DNA of 64,000 nucleotides, taken from NCBI RefSeq assembly GCF_014649335.1, contig NZ_BMSV01000009.1, positions 186,001 through 250,000 of the forward strand. Reading direction: 5' to 3'. The position numbers and the translations under genes were made by a program. A model generated the notes under the pieces. That model did no database searches and was not told the DNA's origin. It saw nothing but the letters and a program-made list of their open reading frames with translations. Below are positions 27,206 through 36,313 of this stretch, piece after piece. Every line of letters starts with the position of its first letter. Position 1 is the stretch's first letter. The DNA comes from Streptomyces roseolilacinus. Lineage in GTDB: Bacteria; Actinomycetota; Actinomycetes; Streptomycetales; Streptomycetaceae.

Positions 27206-28303
27206 ATGGCACGGACACCAGAACCAGGGCGCCCTGGAGACGAGACCCCCGCGGGCCGCGACGGTGGCGGCCGCCACCCCGACCGGCGGGACGCCGGACC
27301 CGACGCCCCGCGCGGGTCCGAGGGCGCCGTCGGGCCCGATCCCCAGGTGGAGCGCGACGCCCCCGACGAGCCGACCTCCATGCCGAGGAAGTCGTGGCTG
27401 GCGGTGCTGAAGCGCACGGTCAAGGAGTTCACGGACGACGAGCTCACCGACCGGGCCGCGGCCCTCACCTACTACGGGGTCCTCTCCCTCTTCCCCGCCC
27501 TGCTGGTCCTGGTCTCCCTGCTGGGCATCGCGGGCCGGTCGGCCACCCAGCAGGTGATGGACAACCTGCAGAAACTGGCGCCCGGACCGGTCCGGGACAT
27601 CGTCACGGACGCCGTGGAGCAGCTCCAGGGCAACGGCGGCACCGGCTCGCTCATGGCGATCGTCGGTCTGCTGCTGGCCGTGTGGTCGGCGTCCGGGTAC
27701 ATCGCCGCGTTCATCCGCACCTCGAACGCCGTGTACGACATGCCGGAGGGCCGCCCCGTGTGGAAGGTGCTGCCCCTGCGCCTCATCCTGACGGTGGTCC
27801 TGATGGTCCTGGCGGTCGTGAGCGCCCTGATCGTGGTCTTCACCGGGCCCCTCGCCCAGCGCGCCGGCTCCGCCCTGGGCATCGGCGACACCGCCCTGAC
27901 GGTGTGGTCGATCGCCAAGTGGCCGGTCCTGATCCTGCTGGTCACGATGATGATCGCGATCCTGTACTGGGCGGCGCCCAACGCCCGCGGCCGCGGGTTC
28001 CGGTGGGTGACCCCCGGCAGCTTCCTCGCGCTGGTCCTGTGGATGATCGCCTCGGCCGGCTTCGCCCTGTACGTGGCGAACTTCGCCTCGTACAACAAGA
28101 CCTACGGCACCCTCGCCGGCGTCATCGTCTTCCTGGTGTGGCTGTGGATCACCAACCTCGCGATCCTGCTGGGCCTGGAGTTCGACGCGGAGATGGCCCG
28201 CCAGCGCGCCATCGAGGGCGGCCACCCCACCACCGAGGAGCCGTACGTCCGGCCGCGCGACACCACGAAGTGGACCGAGGAGGACCGCCGCCGCCTCGAC
28301 TGA
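27206..28303 (+). CDS. YihY/BrkB-family inner-membrane protein
   Basis: This 365-residue protein has a charged, disordered N-terminal tail of about 60 residues and then the YihY/BrkB domain. The domain opens with DELTDRAAALTYYGVLSLFPALLVLVSLLG, the family signature. About six transmembrane helices follow, including the conserved SASGYIAAFIRTSNAVYD, RGFRWVTPGSFLALVLWMIASAGFALYV and YNKTYGTLAGVIVFLVWLWITNLAILLG. An acidic tail is cytoplasmic. The family was once annotated as RNase BN or virulence factor; its true function is unsettled. The start at 27206 lacks a clear ribosome-binding site, so a downstream Met is possible. Confidence 0.9.
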   Translation: MARTPEPGRPGDETPAGRDGGGRHPDRRDAGPDAPRGSEGAVGPDPQVERDAPDEPTSMPRKSWLAVLKRTVKEFTDDELTDRAAALTYYGVLSLFPALLVLVSLLGIAGRSATQQVMDNLQKLAPGPVRDIVTDAVEQLQGNGGTGSLMAIVGLLLAVWSASGYIAAFIRTSNAVYDMPEGRPVWKVLPLRLILTVVLMVLAVVSALIVVFTGPLAQRAGSALGIGDTALTVWSIAKWPVLILLVTMMIAILYWAAPNARGRGFRWVTPGSFLALVLWMIASAGFALYVANFASYNKTYGTLAGVIVFLVWLWITNLAILLGLEFDAEMARQRAIEGGHPTTEEPYVRPRDTTKWTEEDRRRLD

Positions 28304-28318
28304 CCGTCCGCGCGCCCC

Positions 28319-28352
28319 GCGGGGCCGTCCCCACAGGTGGGGGCGGCCCCGC
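28319..28352 (+). terminator. terminator after the YihY-family gene
   Basis: A 13-bp stem (GCGGGGCCGTCCC and its partner, one G-T pair) with a short loop begins 15 bp after the stop codon. Confidence 0.8.
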
Positions 28353-28639
28353 GCCGCGTCCGCGGCCCGGGGAGCGGCCCGGCGCACCGGTCGGAGTCGA
28401 AAGCCGCGCCGCAGGGGGTTTTCCGGTCGCCGGAACGGCCGGAACCCCGTTGTGGGAGGTGGGACGCGGGGCTAGGGTCGGACGCGTGACTGCCGGGTCG
28501 GCCATGGGCCACGAGCGAGAGAAGTCCCCGGCCTCCTCGTGAGGCCCGGGTGGGCCAGGGGCCCGCCGGAGCGCCGCGCGCCGCCGTACGCGCGCCGCCT
28601 CCCCGCGCACCCCTTCCACCCACGCACGAGAGGGTCACC

Positions 28640-29026
28640 ATGACCGCCGATCTCAACCACACCGTCGTCCACGCCACCGACAGACTGGCCTCCGCCGAGT
28701 TCCTCGCCGGGATCCTGGGGCTGGAGGTCGGGGCGCCGTTCGGGCCGTTCATCCCGGTGGACACCGGGAACGGTGTGACGCTGGACTTCTACGAGGCGGG
28801 CGACACGCCGGTCGCCCCCCAGCACTACGCGTTCCTCGTCCCCGACGAGGAGTTCGACACGATGATCGACCGGCTGGAGGCGGCCGGGGTCACGTACTAC
28901 GCCGACCCCCACCACACCGAGCCCGGGCGGACCAACCGCCTCTTCGGCGGCAAGGGCGCCTACTTCGACGACCCCGACGGGCACAACATGGAGATCATCA
29001 CCCGCCCGTACGCGCGCCCCGCCTAG
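28640..29026 (+). CDS. VOC-superfamily (glyoxalase/dioxygenase-like) protein
   Basis: This 128-residue protein has two beta-alpha-beta-beta-beta units typical of the vicinal-oxygen-chelate fold. HTVVHATDRLASAEFLAGILGLEVG starts the first, and HYAFLVPDEEFDTMIDRLEAAGVTYYADP starts the second. The C-terminal YFDDPDGHNMEIITRPY motif carries the usual metal-binding Glu. Possible metal ligands are H8, H59 and that Glu. Substrate cannot be deduced; members include glyoxalase I-like enzymes, ring-cleavage dioxygenases and resistance proteins. The ATG at 28640 has GAGAGGG about 8 bp upstream. It stands alone. Confidence 0.88.
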   Translation: MTADLNHTVVHATDRLASAEFLAGILGLEVGAPFGPFIPVDTGNGVTLDFYEAGDTPVAPQHYAFLVPDEEFDTMIDRLEAAGVTYYADPHHTEPGRTNRLFGGKGAYFDDPDGHNMEIITRPYARPA

Positions 29027-29032
29027 AGCGCG

Positions 29033-29231
29033 GCACCGAGGCCGAGTCCGGCGACGACCCGGTCGCCGCTCGTCCCACCGGCCGGCCGGAAGCCGGGCCC
29101 GGCGTGGTGGGGCGTGCGCCTCGGCGAGCGACCGCGCGACGAACCCCTCCTGCTCGGGCCGCACCCGGAGCGCGCACGCGTCCAGGACGTTGCCGAGGGG
29201 TGATCTCCACGAGTCGCGGCGCGTCAGCCAT
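29033..29231 (-). pseudogene. frameshifted, truncated GNAT acetyltransferase remnant
   Basis: Reading from an ATG at 29231 gives MADAPRLVEITP, then the frame is lost. Shifting by one base continues sensibly as NVLDACALRVRPEQEGFVARSLAEAH. A further shift gives SGDRVVAGLGLGAAL, like the DGDRLVGF strand of the family. Together these look like the first ~65 residues of a spermidine/spermine-type GNAT acetyltransferase, with at least two frameshifts and no C-terminal CoA-binding half. The remnant ends against the VOC gene. The rest of 29027-29427 holds no other gene I can support. Confidence 0.6.
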
Positions 29232-29427
29232 GCGCGGACCCTCACCGCTCCGGCGGACCCCTCCCCAGGGGTTTTCAGGTGCGCGGGCCGCCCCGGGCAC
29301 CGCCCGAAGCGGCCCGCGCACCGGGCTCCCGCGCCCCCGCGGCCCGGTGCCAGAGCACGCGCGGCCGCCGAAGCACGCGAAGCCGCCGGAGCGCGCGGCC
29401 ACGGGGCCGCCGGGCCCGGGCCGGGGG

Positions 29428-30456
29428 TCAGGCCGAGTCGCGGACGACCAGTTCGGTGGGGAGGACCAGCTGGCGCGGTTCCGCCTCGGTGCCGGCGATC
29501 TCCTGGAGCAGGACCCGGGCCATCACCCGGCCCATCTCCTCGATCGGCTGGCGGACGCTCGTCAGCGGCGGGTCCATGTGGCGGGCCACCGCCGAGTCGT
29601 CCACGCCGACCAGCGCCACGTCGTCCGGGACCCGGCGGCCCGTCTCGCGCAGGGCCACCCGGGCGCCCGCCGCCATCACGTCCGACGCCGCGAACACCGC
29701 GTCCAGGTCCGGGCACCGCTCCAGCAGGTCGCGCATCGCCCGCCGGCCCCCCTCCTCGGTGAAGTCGGCCGCGGCGACCAGCCGTTCGTCGCCCACCAGG
29801 CCCGCCGCCGCCAGGCCCTGGCGGTAGCCGTCGAGGCGGCAGCGGGCCACGTACATGTCGAGGGGGCCCGTGATCGTGGCGATGCGGCGGCGCCCGCGCT
29901 CCGCCAGGTGCGCCACCGCCGAGCGGCCCGCGCCCACGTTGTCGGAGTCGACGTACGCCACCGGTTCCGACTCCGAGCGGCGGCCGTTGAGGACGGCCGG
30001 GATGCTCAGCTCCCGCACCACGTCCGGCAGCGGGTCGTCCGCGTGCACCGACACCAGCAGCACCCCGTCGACGCGCTGCGCCGCCAGGTACTGCTCGAAG
30101 CGCTGGCGCTCCTTGCGGGAGCGGATCAGGGTGAGCAGCAGCTGCTTGTCCGCGTCGGCCAGCTCGGCGCTCACCCCGCGGATGATGTCGAGGAAGTACG
30201 GCTCCGCGAACAGCCGCGCCTCCGTCTCCGGGATCACCAGCGCCACCGCGTCCGTGCGGGCGCCCGCCAGGGCGCGGGCGGCCCGGTTCGGCACGTACCC
30301 CAGCTCCGCGATGGCCCGGGAGACGGCGGCCTTCGCGCGGTCGCTGACCCGCGGCGAGCCGTTGATCACGCGTGACACCGTGCCCCGGCCGACACCGGCC
30401 CGGGCCGCGACCTCCTCCAGGGTGGGCCTGCCCCCCTGCCGTCCGTTCACCGCCAT
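29428..30456 (-). CDS. cebR: CebR, LacI-family repressor of cellulose/cellobiose utilisation
   Basis: This 342-residue protein has a LacI helix-turn-helix (TLEEVAARAGVGRGTVSRVINGSPRVSDRAKAAV) and a periplasmic-binding-protein-like effector domain. That domain contains the family's YVDSDNVGAGRSAVAHLAERGRRRIATI and the hinge region ALVGVDDSAVARHMDPPLTSVRQP. It lies divergent from cebEFG-bglC, and two perfect TGGGAGCGCTCCCA palindromes lie in the shared intergenic region, exactly the CebR arrangement in S. griseus and S. scabies. Cello-oligosaccharides should release it from DNA. Autoregulation is likely because one palindrome lies nearer its own start. The ATG at 30456 was chosen for fit to the HTH start. 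Confidence 0.95.
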   Translation of the reverse strand: MAVNGRQGGRPTLEEVAARAGVGRGTVSRVINGSPRVSDRAKAAVSRAIAELGYVPNRAARALAGARTDAVALVIPETEARLFAEPYFLDIIRGVSAELADADKQLLLTLIRSRKERQRFEQYLAAQRVDGVLLVSVHADDPLPDVVRELSIPAVLNGRRSESEPVAYVDSDNVGAGRSAVAHLAERGRRRIATITGPLDMYVARCRLDGYRQGLAAAGLVGDERLVAAADFTEEGGRRAMRDLLERCPDLDAVFAASDVMAAGARVALRETGRRVPDDVALVGVDDSAVARHMDPPLTSVRQPIEEMGRVMARVLLQEIAGTEAEPRQLVLPTELVVRDSA

Positions 30457-30619
30457 CGCGTCACGTCTCCCGTCCGTTCCTCGGCCCGCCGGCCCGCCGC
30501 CGGGCGGGAAGCCGGGAAGCCGCGCGCCCGGCCGGGCCGCGAGGCTTCTGATGCAGTCAAAGTAGAGCCTGCCGCGCTCCACGGCCCCAACAGGAGACCC
30601 GAAAATTGACCCTGGGTAG

Positions 30620-30633
30620 TGGGAGCGCTCCCA
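30620..30633. promoter_or_regulatory. CebR operator, cebR-proximal
   Basis: This is an exact TGGGAGCGCTCCCA palindrome 164 bp upstream of the cebR start, on the cebR side of the divergent intergenic region. It is probably used for autoregulation. Confidence 0.93.
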
Positions 30634-30743
30634 AACTAGCGGATCGTGGCCGTCGCCTCCAGCGGGCGCCTTGATGACCTGAAGGCAGTCACCGCACTGC
30701 GGACACCCACCTCCCCCCTCCCGCAACAATTCGCGTTCATCTC

Positions 30744-30803
30744 TTGACACCCGTACCCGCCAGGCAGCAACCTTCCGGGCATGACCACGTGGGAGCGCTC
30801 CCA
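30744..30803 (+). promoter_or_regulatory. cebE promoter region with perfect CebR operator
   Basis: A TTGACA -35 hexamer lies at 30744-30749; the -10 (CAACCT, 18 bp further) is weak. The exact palindrome TGGGAGCGCTCCCA at 30790-30803 lies just downstream of the expected transcription start. Repressor bound there would block cebEFG-bglC. The operator itself is certain; the promoter elements are tentative. Confidence 0.8.
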
Positions 30804-30972
30804 CGAATGCGTGCCCCCACGGCGCGCGAGCCGCCGCACACCGATCCGATCCGCACCGATCAGGACCGCCCGAGGACCGGCGGAGGACTCCGCACAGGAC
30901 CCCGCTCCCCGGCTCCGGCCCCTGCCCCACCCGGCGCACAACCAGCACCACCCTGGACGAGGAGAGTGGAGA

Positions 30973-32325
30973 ATGCGCACTTCCAGCAGTACCCGTGACC
31001 TGGCCCGCAGACGTCGCCCCGCACTCGCGGCGACCGCCCTCACGGCCTGCGCGGCCCTGATCGCCGGGTGCAGCGACGGCGGGGGCGACGGCTCCGCCTC
31101 GGCGGGCGACGACGGGAAGATCACCCTGCGGATCGGCACCTTCGGGTCCTTCGGCTACGACAACGAGAACGGCGCCAAGCTCTACGCCGAGTACGAGAAG
31201 CTGAACCCCAACATCAAGATCGTCGAGTCGAACGTCGCCGACGGCCAGAAGTACTGGGACACCCTGAAGCTGCGCCTCTCCCGCAACAGCGGCCTCGCCG
31301 ACATCCAGGCCGTCGAGGTCGGCTACATCGCCGAGGCGACCGGCCCCACCATGGGCAACAAGTGGGTCGACCTGTCGAAGACCGGCGGCGCCGACACCTC
31401 CGCCTTCCTGGACTGGAAGGTCAAGCAGGCCACCACCGCCGACGGCAAGGTCATCGGCCTCGGCACCGACATCGGCCCCATGGCCATCTGCTACAACAAG
31501 GACCTCTTCGCCAAGGCCAAGCTGCCCACCGACCGCAACCAGGTCGCCGAGCTGTGGGCGGGCGACTGGGCGAAGTTCGTCGCCACCGGCAAGACGTACC
31601 AGCGCAACGCGCCCGCCGGGACCGCCTTCCACGACTCCGCCAGCGGCCTGTTCAACGCCGTGCTGTCCAGCCAGCCCCAGCAGTACGCCAACGACGAGGG
31701 CGAGCTGGACTGGGAGAACAGCCCCGGCGTCAAGACCGCCTGGAAGCTCGCCGTCGACGCCGCCGGCAACGAGATCACCGCCAAGCTGCGCCAGTTCGAC
31801 GAGAAGGGCACCTGGAACGCCGGGTTCAAGAACTCCAAGTTCGCCACCGTCGCCTGCCCGTCCTGGATGACCGGCATCATCAAGGACCAGGCCGGGCCCG
31901 CCAACAAGGGCAAGTGGGACATCGCCGCCCCGCCCGTGGCCGGCAACTGGGGCGGTTCCTTCCTCGCCGTCCCGAAGGCCGGCAAGCACGCCGAGGAGGC
32001 CGCCAAGCTGGCCGCCTGGCTGACCGCGCCCGAGCAGCACGCCAAGGTCTTCGGCGTCAACGGCAACATCCCCTCCACCAAGGAGACCCTGGCCTCGCCG
32101 ACCGTCCAGAACGCCAAGATCGACTACTTCGGCGACACCCCCGTCGGCAAGATCTACTCGTCGGCCGCGGCCGGGATCACCCCGGCGCCGGTCAGCCGCC
32201 ACGACGGCCAGGTGAAGACCTTCATCACCGACAACGGCATCCTCGACATCGAGCAGCGCGGCACCTCGCCCGAGAAGGCGTGGAGCAACGTGAAGAAGCT
32301 GATCGACGACAAGATCGCCCAGTAG
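30973..32325 (+). CDS. cebE: CebE, cellobiose/cellotriose-binding lipoprotein of the ABC importer
   Basis: This 450-residue extracellular solute-binding protein of family 1 has an Arg-rich N-terminus, a hydrophobic segment and the lipobox LIAGC, so it is anchored to the outer face of the membrane. The mature domain begins ITLRIGTFGSFGYDNENGAKLYAEYEKLNP. It captures cello-oligosaccharides released by the secreted cellulases and delivers them to CebF-CebG, with the shared ATPase MsiK probably encoded elsewhere. GGAG lies close upstream of the ATG at 30973. It is first in the CebR-controlled cebEFG-bglC operon. Confidence 0.94.
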   Translation: MRTSSSTRDLARRRRPALAATALTACAALIAGCSDGGGDGSASAGDDGKITLRIGTFGSFGYDNENGAKLYAEYEKLNPNIKIVESNVADGQKYWDTLKLRLSRNSGLADIQAVEVGYIAEATGPTMGNKWVDLSKTGGADTSAFLDWKVKQATTADGKVIGLGTDIGPMAICYNKDLFAKAKLPTDRNQVAELWAGDWAKFVATGKTYQRNAPAGTAFHDSASGLFNAVLSSQPQQYANDEGELDWENSPGVKTAWKLAVDAAGNEITAKLRQFDEKGTWNAGFKNSKFATVACPSWMTGIIKDQAGPANKGKWDIAAPPVAGNWGGSFLAVPKAGKHAEEAAKLAAWLTAPEQHAKVFGVNGNIPSTKETLASPTVQNAKIDYFGDTPVGKIYSSAAAGITPAPVSRHDGQVKTFITDNGILDIEQRGTSPEKAWSNVKKLIDDKIAQ

Positions 32326-32824
32326 GCGGTCCGGCCCGGCCGCGCGGCGCCCGCCGCCGCCCGGCCGGGTCCGCGCGGGGCGGGCGGGCCCGGCCCGCCG
32401 GGGCGGCCCGCCCGGTGCCTCCGGCGGGCCCGGCCCGCCACGGGCGCGGGCCGGGCGCACGGGGTCCGGCGCCGGGCCGTACGGCCCGGCTCCCCGTACG
32501 GCCCCGCGCCACCCGCACCAGCCGCCCGTACCCGCCGCCCGCCCGTCACCCGTGCCGCACGACCGCGCCCGCACGACCGCGTCCCCGCCGTACGGCCCGC
32601 CCGGCCCCGCGCCGGGCCCACGGCCCGCCGGGACCACCGCCCCGCGGCCGTACCCGGACGGGCCGGCCCGGCCACCGGACCGCGGGCACCCGGCCACCGG
32701 ACCCGGACCCACGGGCACCCGCCCGGCGCGAACCGGACCGGTGCGCGCCCGGGCGGCACCCCGGGGCGCCGGAGCGGTCCGGCAGCCTCCCCGACGTACG
32801 CACCGACCTGGAAGGACGCCCCTC
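32326..32824 (+). other. 500-bp spacer between cebE and cebF with a GC hairpin
   Basis: This long intercistronic spacer contains no supported gene; it is >80% GC and its frames read as Pro/Arg/Gly strings. About 10 bp after the cebE stop, CCCGGCC (32335-32341) can pair with GGCCGGG (32363-32369) around a GC-rich loop. Such a hairpin could reduce read-through or protect the cebE mRNA, giving more binding protein than permease. Confidence 0.5.
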
Positions 32825-33832
32825 GTGGCCACCTCCGTCCGGGCGGCGGCCGACGGCACACCGCCGCCCGCCCCGCCTCCGCCCCCCGCATCCCGGAAGA
32901 CCACACCGCCCCCGGCGCGCACCGGCTGGCGCAGCAAGCTCTACCGCTGGGACCTCAAGGCGACCCCGTACGTGTTCGTCGCCCCGTTCTTCCTCTGCTT
33001 CGCGGCGTTCGGGCTGTTCCCGCTGATCTACACGGGCTGGCTCTCCCTGCACCGGGTGGAACTGGGCGGCGAGCCCGAGTGGCGGGGCTTCGACAACTAC
33101 ACCGCCCTGTGGGACAGCGACTTCTTCTGGAACGCGCTCGCCAACACCTTCACCATCGGCGTCATCTCCACCGTCCCGCAGCTCCTCATGGCGCTGGGCC
33201 TGGCGCACCTGCTCAACTACAAGCTGCGCGGCCGCGGTTTCCTCCGCGTCGCCGTCCTCGCCCCGTACGCCACCTCCATCGCCGCCGCGACCCTCGTCTT
33301 CGCCCAGCTGTTCAACAGCGACTACGGGCTGATCAACACGGTGCTCGGCTGGGTCGGCTTCGAGCCGGTCAGCTGGGAGTCCTCCAAGTGGCCCGCGCAG
33401 ATCGCCATCTCGGTGATCGTGACGTGGCGGTGGACCGGGTACAACGCGCTGATCTACCTCGCCGCGATGCAGGCCGTCCCGCAGGACCTGTACGAGGCGG
33501 CCTCGCTCGACGGGGCGTCGCGCTGGCGGCAGTTCGTCAGCGTCACCATCCCGTCCATCCGCCCCACGATCCTCTTCACCATCGTCGTCTCGACCATCGG
33601 CGCGACCCAGCTGTTCGGTGAGCCGATGCTGTTCGGCGGCAGCCTGGGCGTCAGCGGCGGCAGCGGCAACCAGTTCCAGACGCTGAGCCTGCTGATGTAC
33701 GAGAAGGGCTGGGTGACCGGCGCGCTGGGGCAGGCCTCGGCGATCGCCTGGGTGATGCTGCTGCTCCTGCTGCTCATCGGCGGCCTCCGGCTGCTCGTCG
33801 CCCGCGTCAACCGCAGGAAGCTGGGGGCCTGA
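32825..33832 (+). CDS. cebF: CebF, sugar ABC transporter permease
   Basis: This 335-residue permease of the MalF/UgpA type has a Pro-rich cytoplasmic N-terminus and about six transmembrane helices. The first helix is PYVFVAPFFLCFAAFGLFPLIYTGWLSL. The MsiK-docking EAA loop reads YEAASLDGASRWRQFVSVTIPSIRPTI. It forms the membrane channel with CebG for cello-oligosaccharide uptake. The GTG at 32825 has GGAAGGA 8-14 bp upstream and gives a normal family length. It ends 3 bp before cebG. Confidence 0.94.
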   Translation: MATSVRAAADGTPPPAPPPPPASRKTTPPPARTGWRSKLYRWDLKATPYVFVAPFFLCFAAFGLFPLIYTGWLSLHRVELGGEPEWRGFDNYTALWDSDFFWNALANTFTIGVISTVPQLLMALGLAHLLNYKLRGRGFLRVAVLAPYATSIAAATLVFAQLFNSDYGLINTVLGWVGFEPVSWESSKWPAQIAISVIVTWRWTGYNALIYLAAMQAVPQDLYEAASLDGASRWRQFVSVTIPSIRPTILFTIVVSTIGATQLFGEPMLFGGSLGVSGGSGNQFQTLSLLMYEKGWVTGALGQASAIAWVMLLLLLLIGGLRLLVARVNRRKLGA

Positions 33833-33835
33833 TCC

Positions 33836-34684
33836 ATGAAGCTCAAGCAAACGGCCGGGCGGCAGCACCACGCCGGCCCCGTCACCTACGTCCTGCTGGG
33901 CCTGGCCGCCCTGGTCTCCCTCTTCCCGCTGTACTGGAACCTCGTCGCCGCGTCCCACACGGGCGAGCGGGTCGTCGAGGCGCCGGCGCCGCTGCTGCCC
34001 GGGCCGCGGCTGTTCGAGAACCTCACCTTCGCCTGGAACCAGGTCGACATGGGCGAGGCGCTGGTCAACACCACGATCGTGGCGGGGCTCGTGGCGGTGT
34101 CCACGGTGGTGTTCTCCACGCTCGCCGGGTTCGCCTTCGCCAAGCTGCCGTTCCGGGGCCGCAACGTCCTGCTCGCCCTGGTGGTGGCGACGATGACGAT
34201 CCCGCCGCAGCTCAGCGTCATCCCGCTGTACCAGATCATCACCGACCTGGGCTGGGTGGACCAGCTGCAGTCGGTGGTGCTGCCGTCGCTGGTCGCCGCG
34301 TTCGGCGTGTTCTTCATGCGGCAGTACCTGCTGGAGGCGCTGCCGATCGAGCTGATCGAGGCGGCCCGCGTGGACGGCGCGCACAGCCTGCGGATCATCT
34401 GGCACGTGGTGTTCCCGGTGGCGCGGCCCGCGATGGCCGTGCTCGGCATGCTGATCTTCGTCCAGGCGTGGAACGACTTCTTCTGGCCGTTCATCGCCCT
34501 GACCCCGGACGGCAACCCGACCCTCCAGGTGGCGCTCGCCGGCCTGGGCTCCGGCAACCACACCATCAACCAGGCCATCGTGCTGACCGGCGCGCTGATC
34601 TCCACCGTTCCGCTGCTGCTGGTCTTCGCCCTGCTCGGCAAGCACATCGTGGGCGGCATCACCTCGGGCGCGGTCAAGAGCTGA
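33836..34684 (+). CDS. cebG: CebG, sugar ABC transporter permease
   Basis: This 282-residue permease of the MalG type is the second channel subunit of the cellobiose importer. It has about six transmembrane helices starting with [27 protein letters not shown]. The EAA loop is [29 protein letters not shown]. It starts 3 bp after cebF, with a GGGGG ribosome-binding sequence in the end of that gene, and is probably translationally coupled to it. bglC follows 76 bp later. Confidence 0.94.
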   Translation: MKLKQTAGRQHHAGPVTYVLLGLAALVSLFPLYWNLVAASHTGERVVEAPAPLLPGPRLFENLTFAWNQVDMGEALVNTTIVAGLVAVSTVVFSTLAGFAFAKLPFRGRNVLLALVVATMTIPPQLSVIPLYQIITDLGWVDQLQSVVLPSLVAAFGVFFMRQYLLEALPIELIEAARVDGAHSLRIIWHVVFPVARPAMAVLGMLIFVQAWNDFFWPFIALTPDGNPTLQVALAGLGSGNHTINQAIVLTGALISTVPLLLVFALLGKHIVGGITSGAVKS

Positions 34685-34746
34685 CGCGCCCGGGCGCCGC
34701 CCGCGCCGCTCCTCCCCCGTCTTCCACCACCCATTCCCCTCCGCGT

Positions 34747-34761
34747 TGGGAGCGCTCTCCA
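34747..34761 (+). promoter_or_regulatory. CebR-like operator overlapping the bglC ribosome-binding site
   Basis: TGGGAGCGCTCTCCA resembles the CebR palindrome with one base inserted in the right half. It contains the GGGAG ribosome-binding site of bglC and its last base is the A of the ATG. Repressor bound here could act as a roadblock inside the operon or on an internal promoter. Confidence 0.7.
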
Positions 34762-36206
34762 TGACTGCGTCCGAAGCCCGGCCGCTCACCGCGACCCGCC
34801 AGTTCCCGCCCGGTTTCCTGTGGGGCTCCGCCACCGCCGCGTACCAGATCGAGGGTGCCGCGGCCGAGGACGGCCGCACGCCCTCCATCTGGGACACCTT
34901 CTCCCACACGCCGGGCAAGGTGTTCGGCGGCCACACCGGTGACGTGGCGGTCGACCACTACCACCGGTTCCGCGACGACGTCCGGCTGATGAAGGAGCTG
35001 GGCCTGACCGCGTACCGCTTCTCGGTGTCCTGGTCGCGGGTGCAGCCGACCGGGCGCGGCCCGGCCGTGCAGAAGGGCCTCGACTTCTACCGGGCCCTCG
35101 TCGACGAGCTGCTCGACGCGGGCATCCGGCCCGCGCTGACCCTGTACCACTGGGACCTGCCGCAGGAGCTGGAGGACGCGGGGGGCTGGCCGGAGCGCAC
35201 CACCGCGGAGCGGTTCGGGGAGTACGCGGCGCTCGTCGGGAACGCGCTGGGCGACCGCGTCGACCGGTGGACCACGCTCAACGAGCCCTGGTGCAGCGCG
35301 TTCCTGGGGTACGCCTCCGGGGTGCACGCGCCGGGGCGCACCGACCCGGTCGCCGCGCTGCGCGCCGCCCACCACCTGAACCTCGGCCACGGCCTGGCCG
35401 TGCAGGCGCTGCGCGCGGCCCTGCCGCCGCGCGCCGAGGTCGGCGTGTCGCTCAACCTGCACCAGGTCAGGCCGCTGACGCAGGCACCGGGCGACGTGGA
35501 CGCGGCGCGGCGGATCGACGCGGTCGGCAACCGCGTCTGGCTCGGCCCGATGCTCGACGGGGCGTACCCGGAGGACCTGGCGGCCGACACCGCGCGGCTG
35601 ACGGACTGGTCCTTCGTGCGGCCCGGCGACACGGCGGCGGCGCACCAGCCGCTGGACTTCCTGGGCGTCAACTACTACACGCCGACGCTGGTGTCGGCGG
35701 CCGGCGGCGCCCAGCCGGGGATGGCGGACGGCGGGCACGGCGGCGGCGCCTTCTCCCCGTGGCCGGCCGCGGAGGACGTGGTGTTCCACCAGCCGCCGGG
35801 CGCGCGGACCGCGATGGGCTGGTCGGTGGACGCGTCGGGCCTGTACGACCTGCTGATGCGGCTGGCGCGGGAGTACCCGGAGCTGCCGCTGTACATCACG
35901 GAGAACGGCGCGGCGTACGAGGACGTGGTCGGGCCGGACGGCGCGGTCCACGACCCGGAGCGCATCGCGTACGTCCACAGCCACCTGGAGGCGGTGCACC
36001 GGGCGGTGGAGAGCGGCGCGGACGTGCGCGGGTACTTCCTGTGGTCGCTGCTGGACAACTTCGAGTGGGCGTACGGGTACGAGAAGCGGTTCGGCGCCGT
36101 CCACGTCGACTACGAGACGCAGGTGCGCACGCCGAAGGCGAGTGCGCACTGGTACGCGCGGGTGGCGCGCAGCGGTGAGCTGCCCGCGCCGGGCGGCACC
36201 GTGTGA
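34761..36206 (+). CDS. bglC: BglC, intracellular GH1 beta-glucosidase
   Basis: This 481-residue enzyme lacks a signal peptide and hydrolyses imported cellobiose/cellotriose to glucose, which also removes the CebR inducer. GH1 hallmarks are [19 protein letters not shown] at the start, the acid/base Glu in [17 protein letters not shown], and the nucleophile Glu in [29 protein letters not shown] is the aglycone-side C-terminal signature. The ATG at 34761 is preferred to the TTG at 34746 because GGGAG lies 8 bp upstream and the family N-terminus starts here. It ends the first ceb cassette. Confidence 0.96.
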   Translation: MTASEARPLTATRQFPPGFLWGSATAAYQIEGAAAEDGRTPSIWDTFSHTPGKVFGGHTGDVAVDHYHRFRDDVRLMKELGLTAYRFSVSWSRVQPTGRGPAVQKGLDFYRALVDELLDAGIRPALTLYHWDLPQELEDAGGWPERTTAERFGEYAALVGNALGDRVDRWTTLNEPWCSAFLGYASGVHAPGRTDPVAALRAAHHLNLGHGLAVQALRAALPPRAEVGVSLNLHQVRPLTQAPGDVDAARRIDAVGNRVWLGPMLDGAYPEDLAADTARLTDWSFVRPGDTAAAHQPLDFLGVNYYTPTLVSAAGGAQPGMADGGHGGGAFSPWPAAEDVVFHQPPGARTAMGWSVDASGLYDLLMRLAREYPELPLYITENGAAYEDVVGPDGAVHDPERIAYVHSHLEAVHRAVESGADVRGYFLWSLLDNFEWAYGYEKRFGAVHVDYETQVRTPKASAHWYARVARSGELPAPGGTV

Positions 36207-36255
36207 CCCGGCCCGGCGGCGGGTGACACGCCCCGGCGGGAGCACGGCGGCGGCG

Positions 36256-36305
36256 CCCGGTACGTACAGAATCGTCCTTGTTCGTGGTGGAGGTTCCGTA
36301 CCGGG
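36256..36305 (+). promoter_or_regulatory. inverted repeat that could mask the second cassette's ribosome-binding site
   Basis: CCCGGTAC (36256-36263) and GTACCGGG (36298-36305) are perfect 8-bp arms 34 bp apart. The right arm overlaps the GGGAGG ribosome-binding site of the following gene. No CebR palindrome is visible in this 107-bp gap. Confidence 0.35.
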
Positions 36306-36313
36306 AGGACGCG

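Noticed and set aside
29027-29427. Complete small gene between the VOC gene and cebR
   Set aside because: The only protein-like signal needs at least two frameshifts, so it is recorded as a pseudogene.
30457-32937. Upstream extension of the cebR frame across cebE
   Set aside because: The extension contains no domain and would run through the CebR operators; the HTH begins right after the ATG at 30456.
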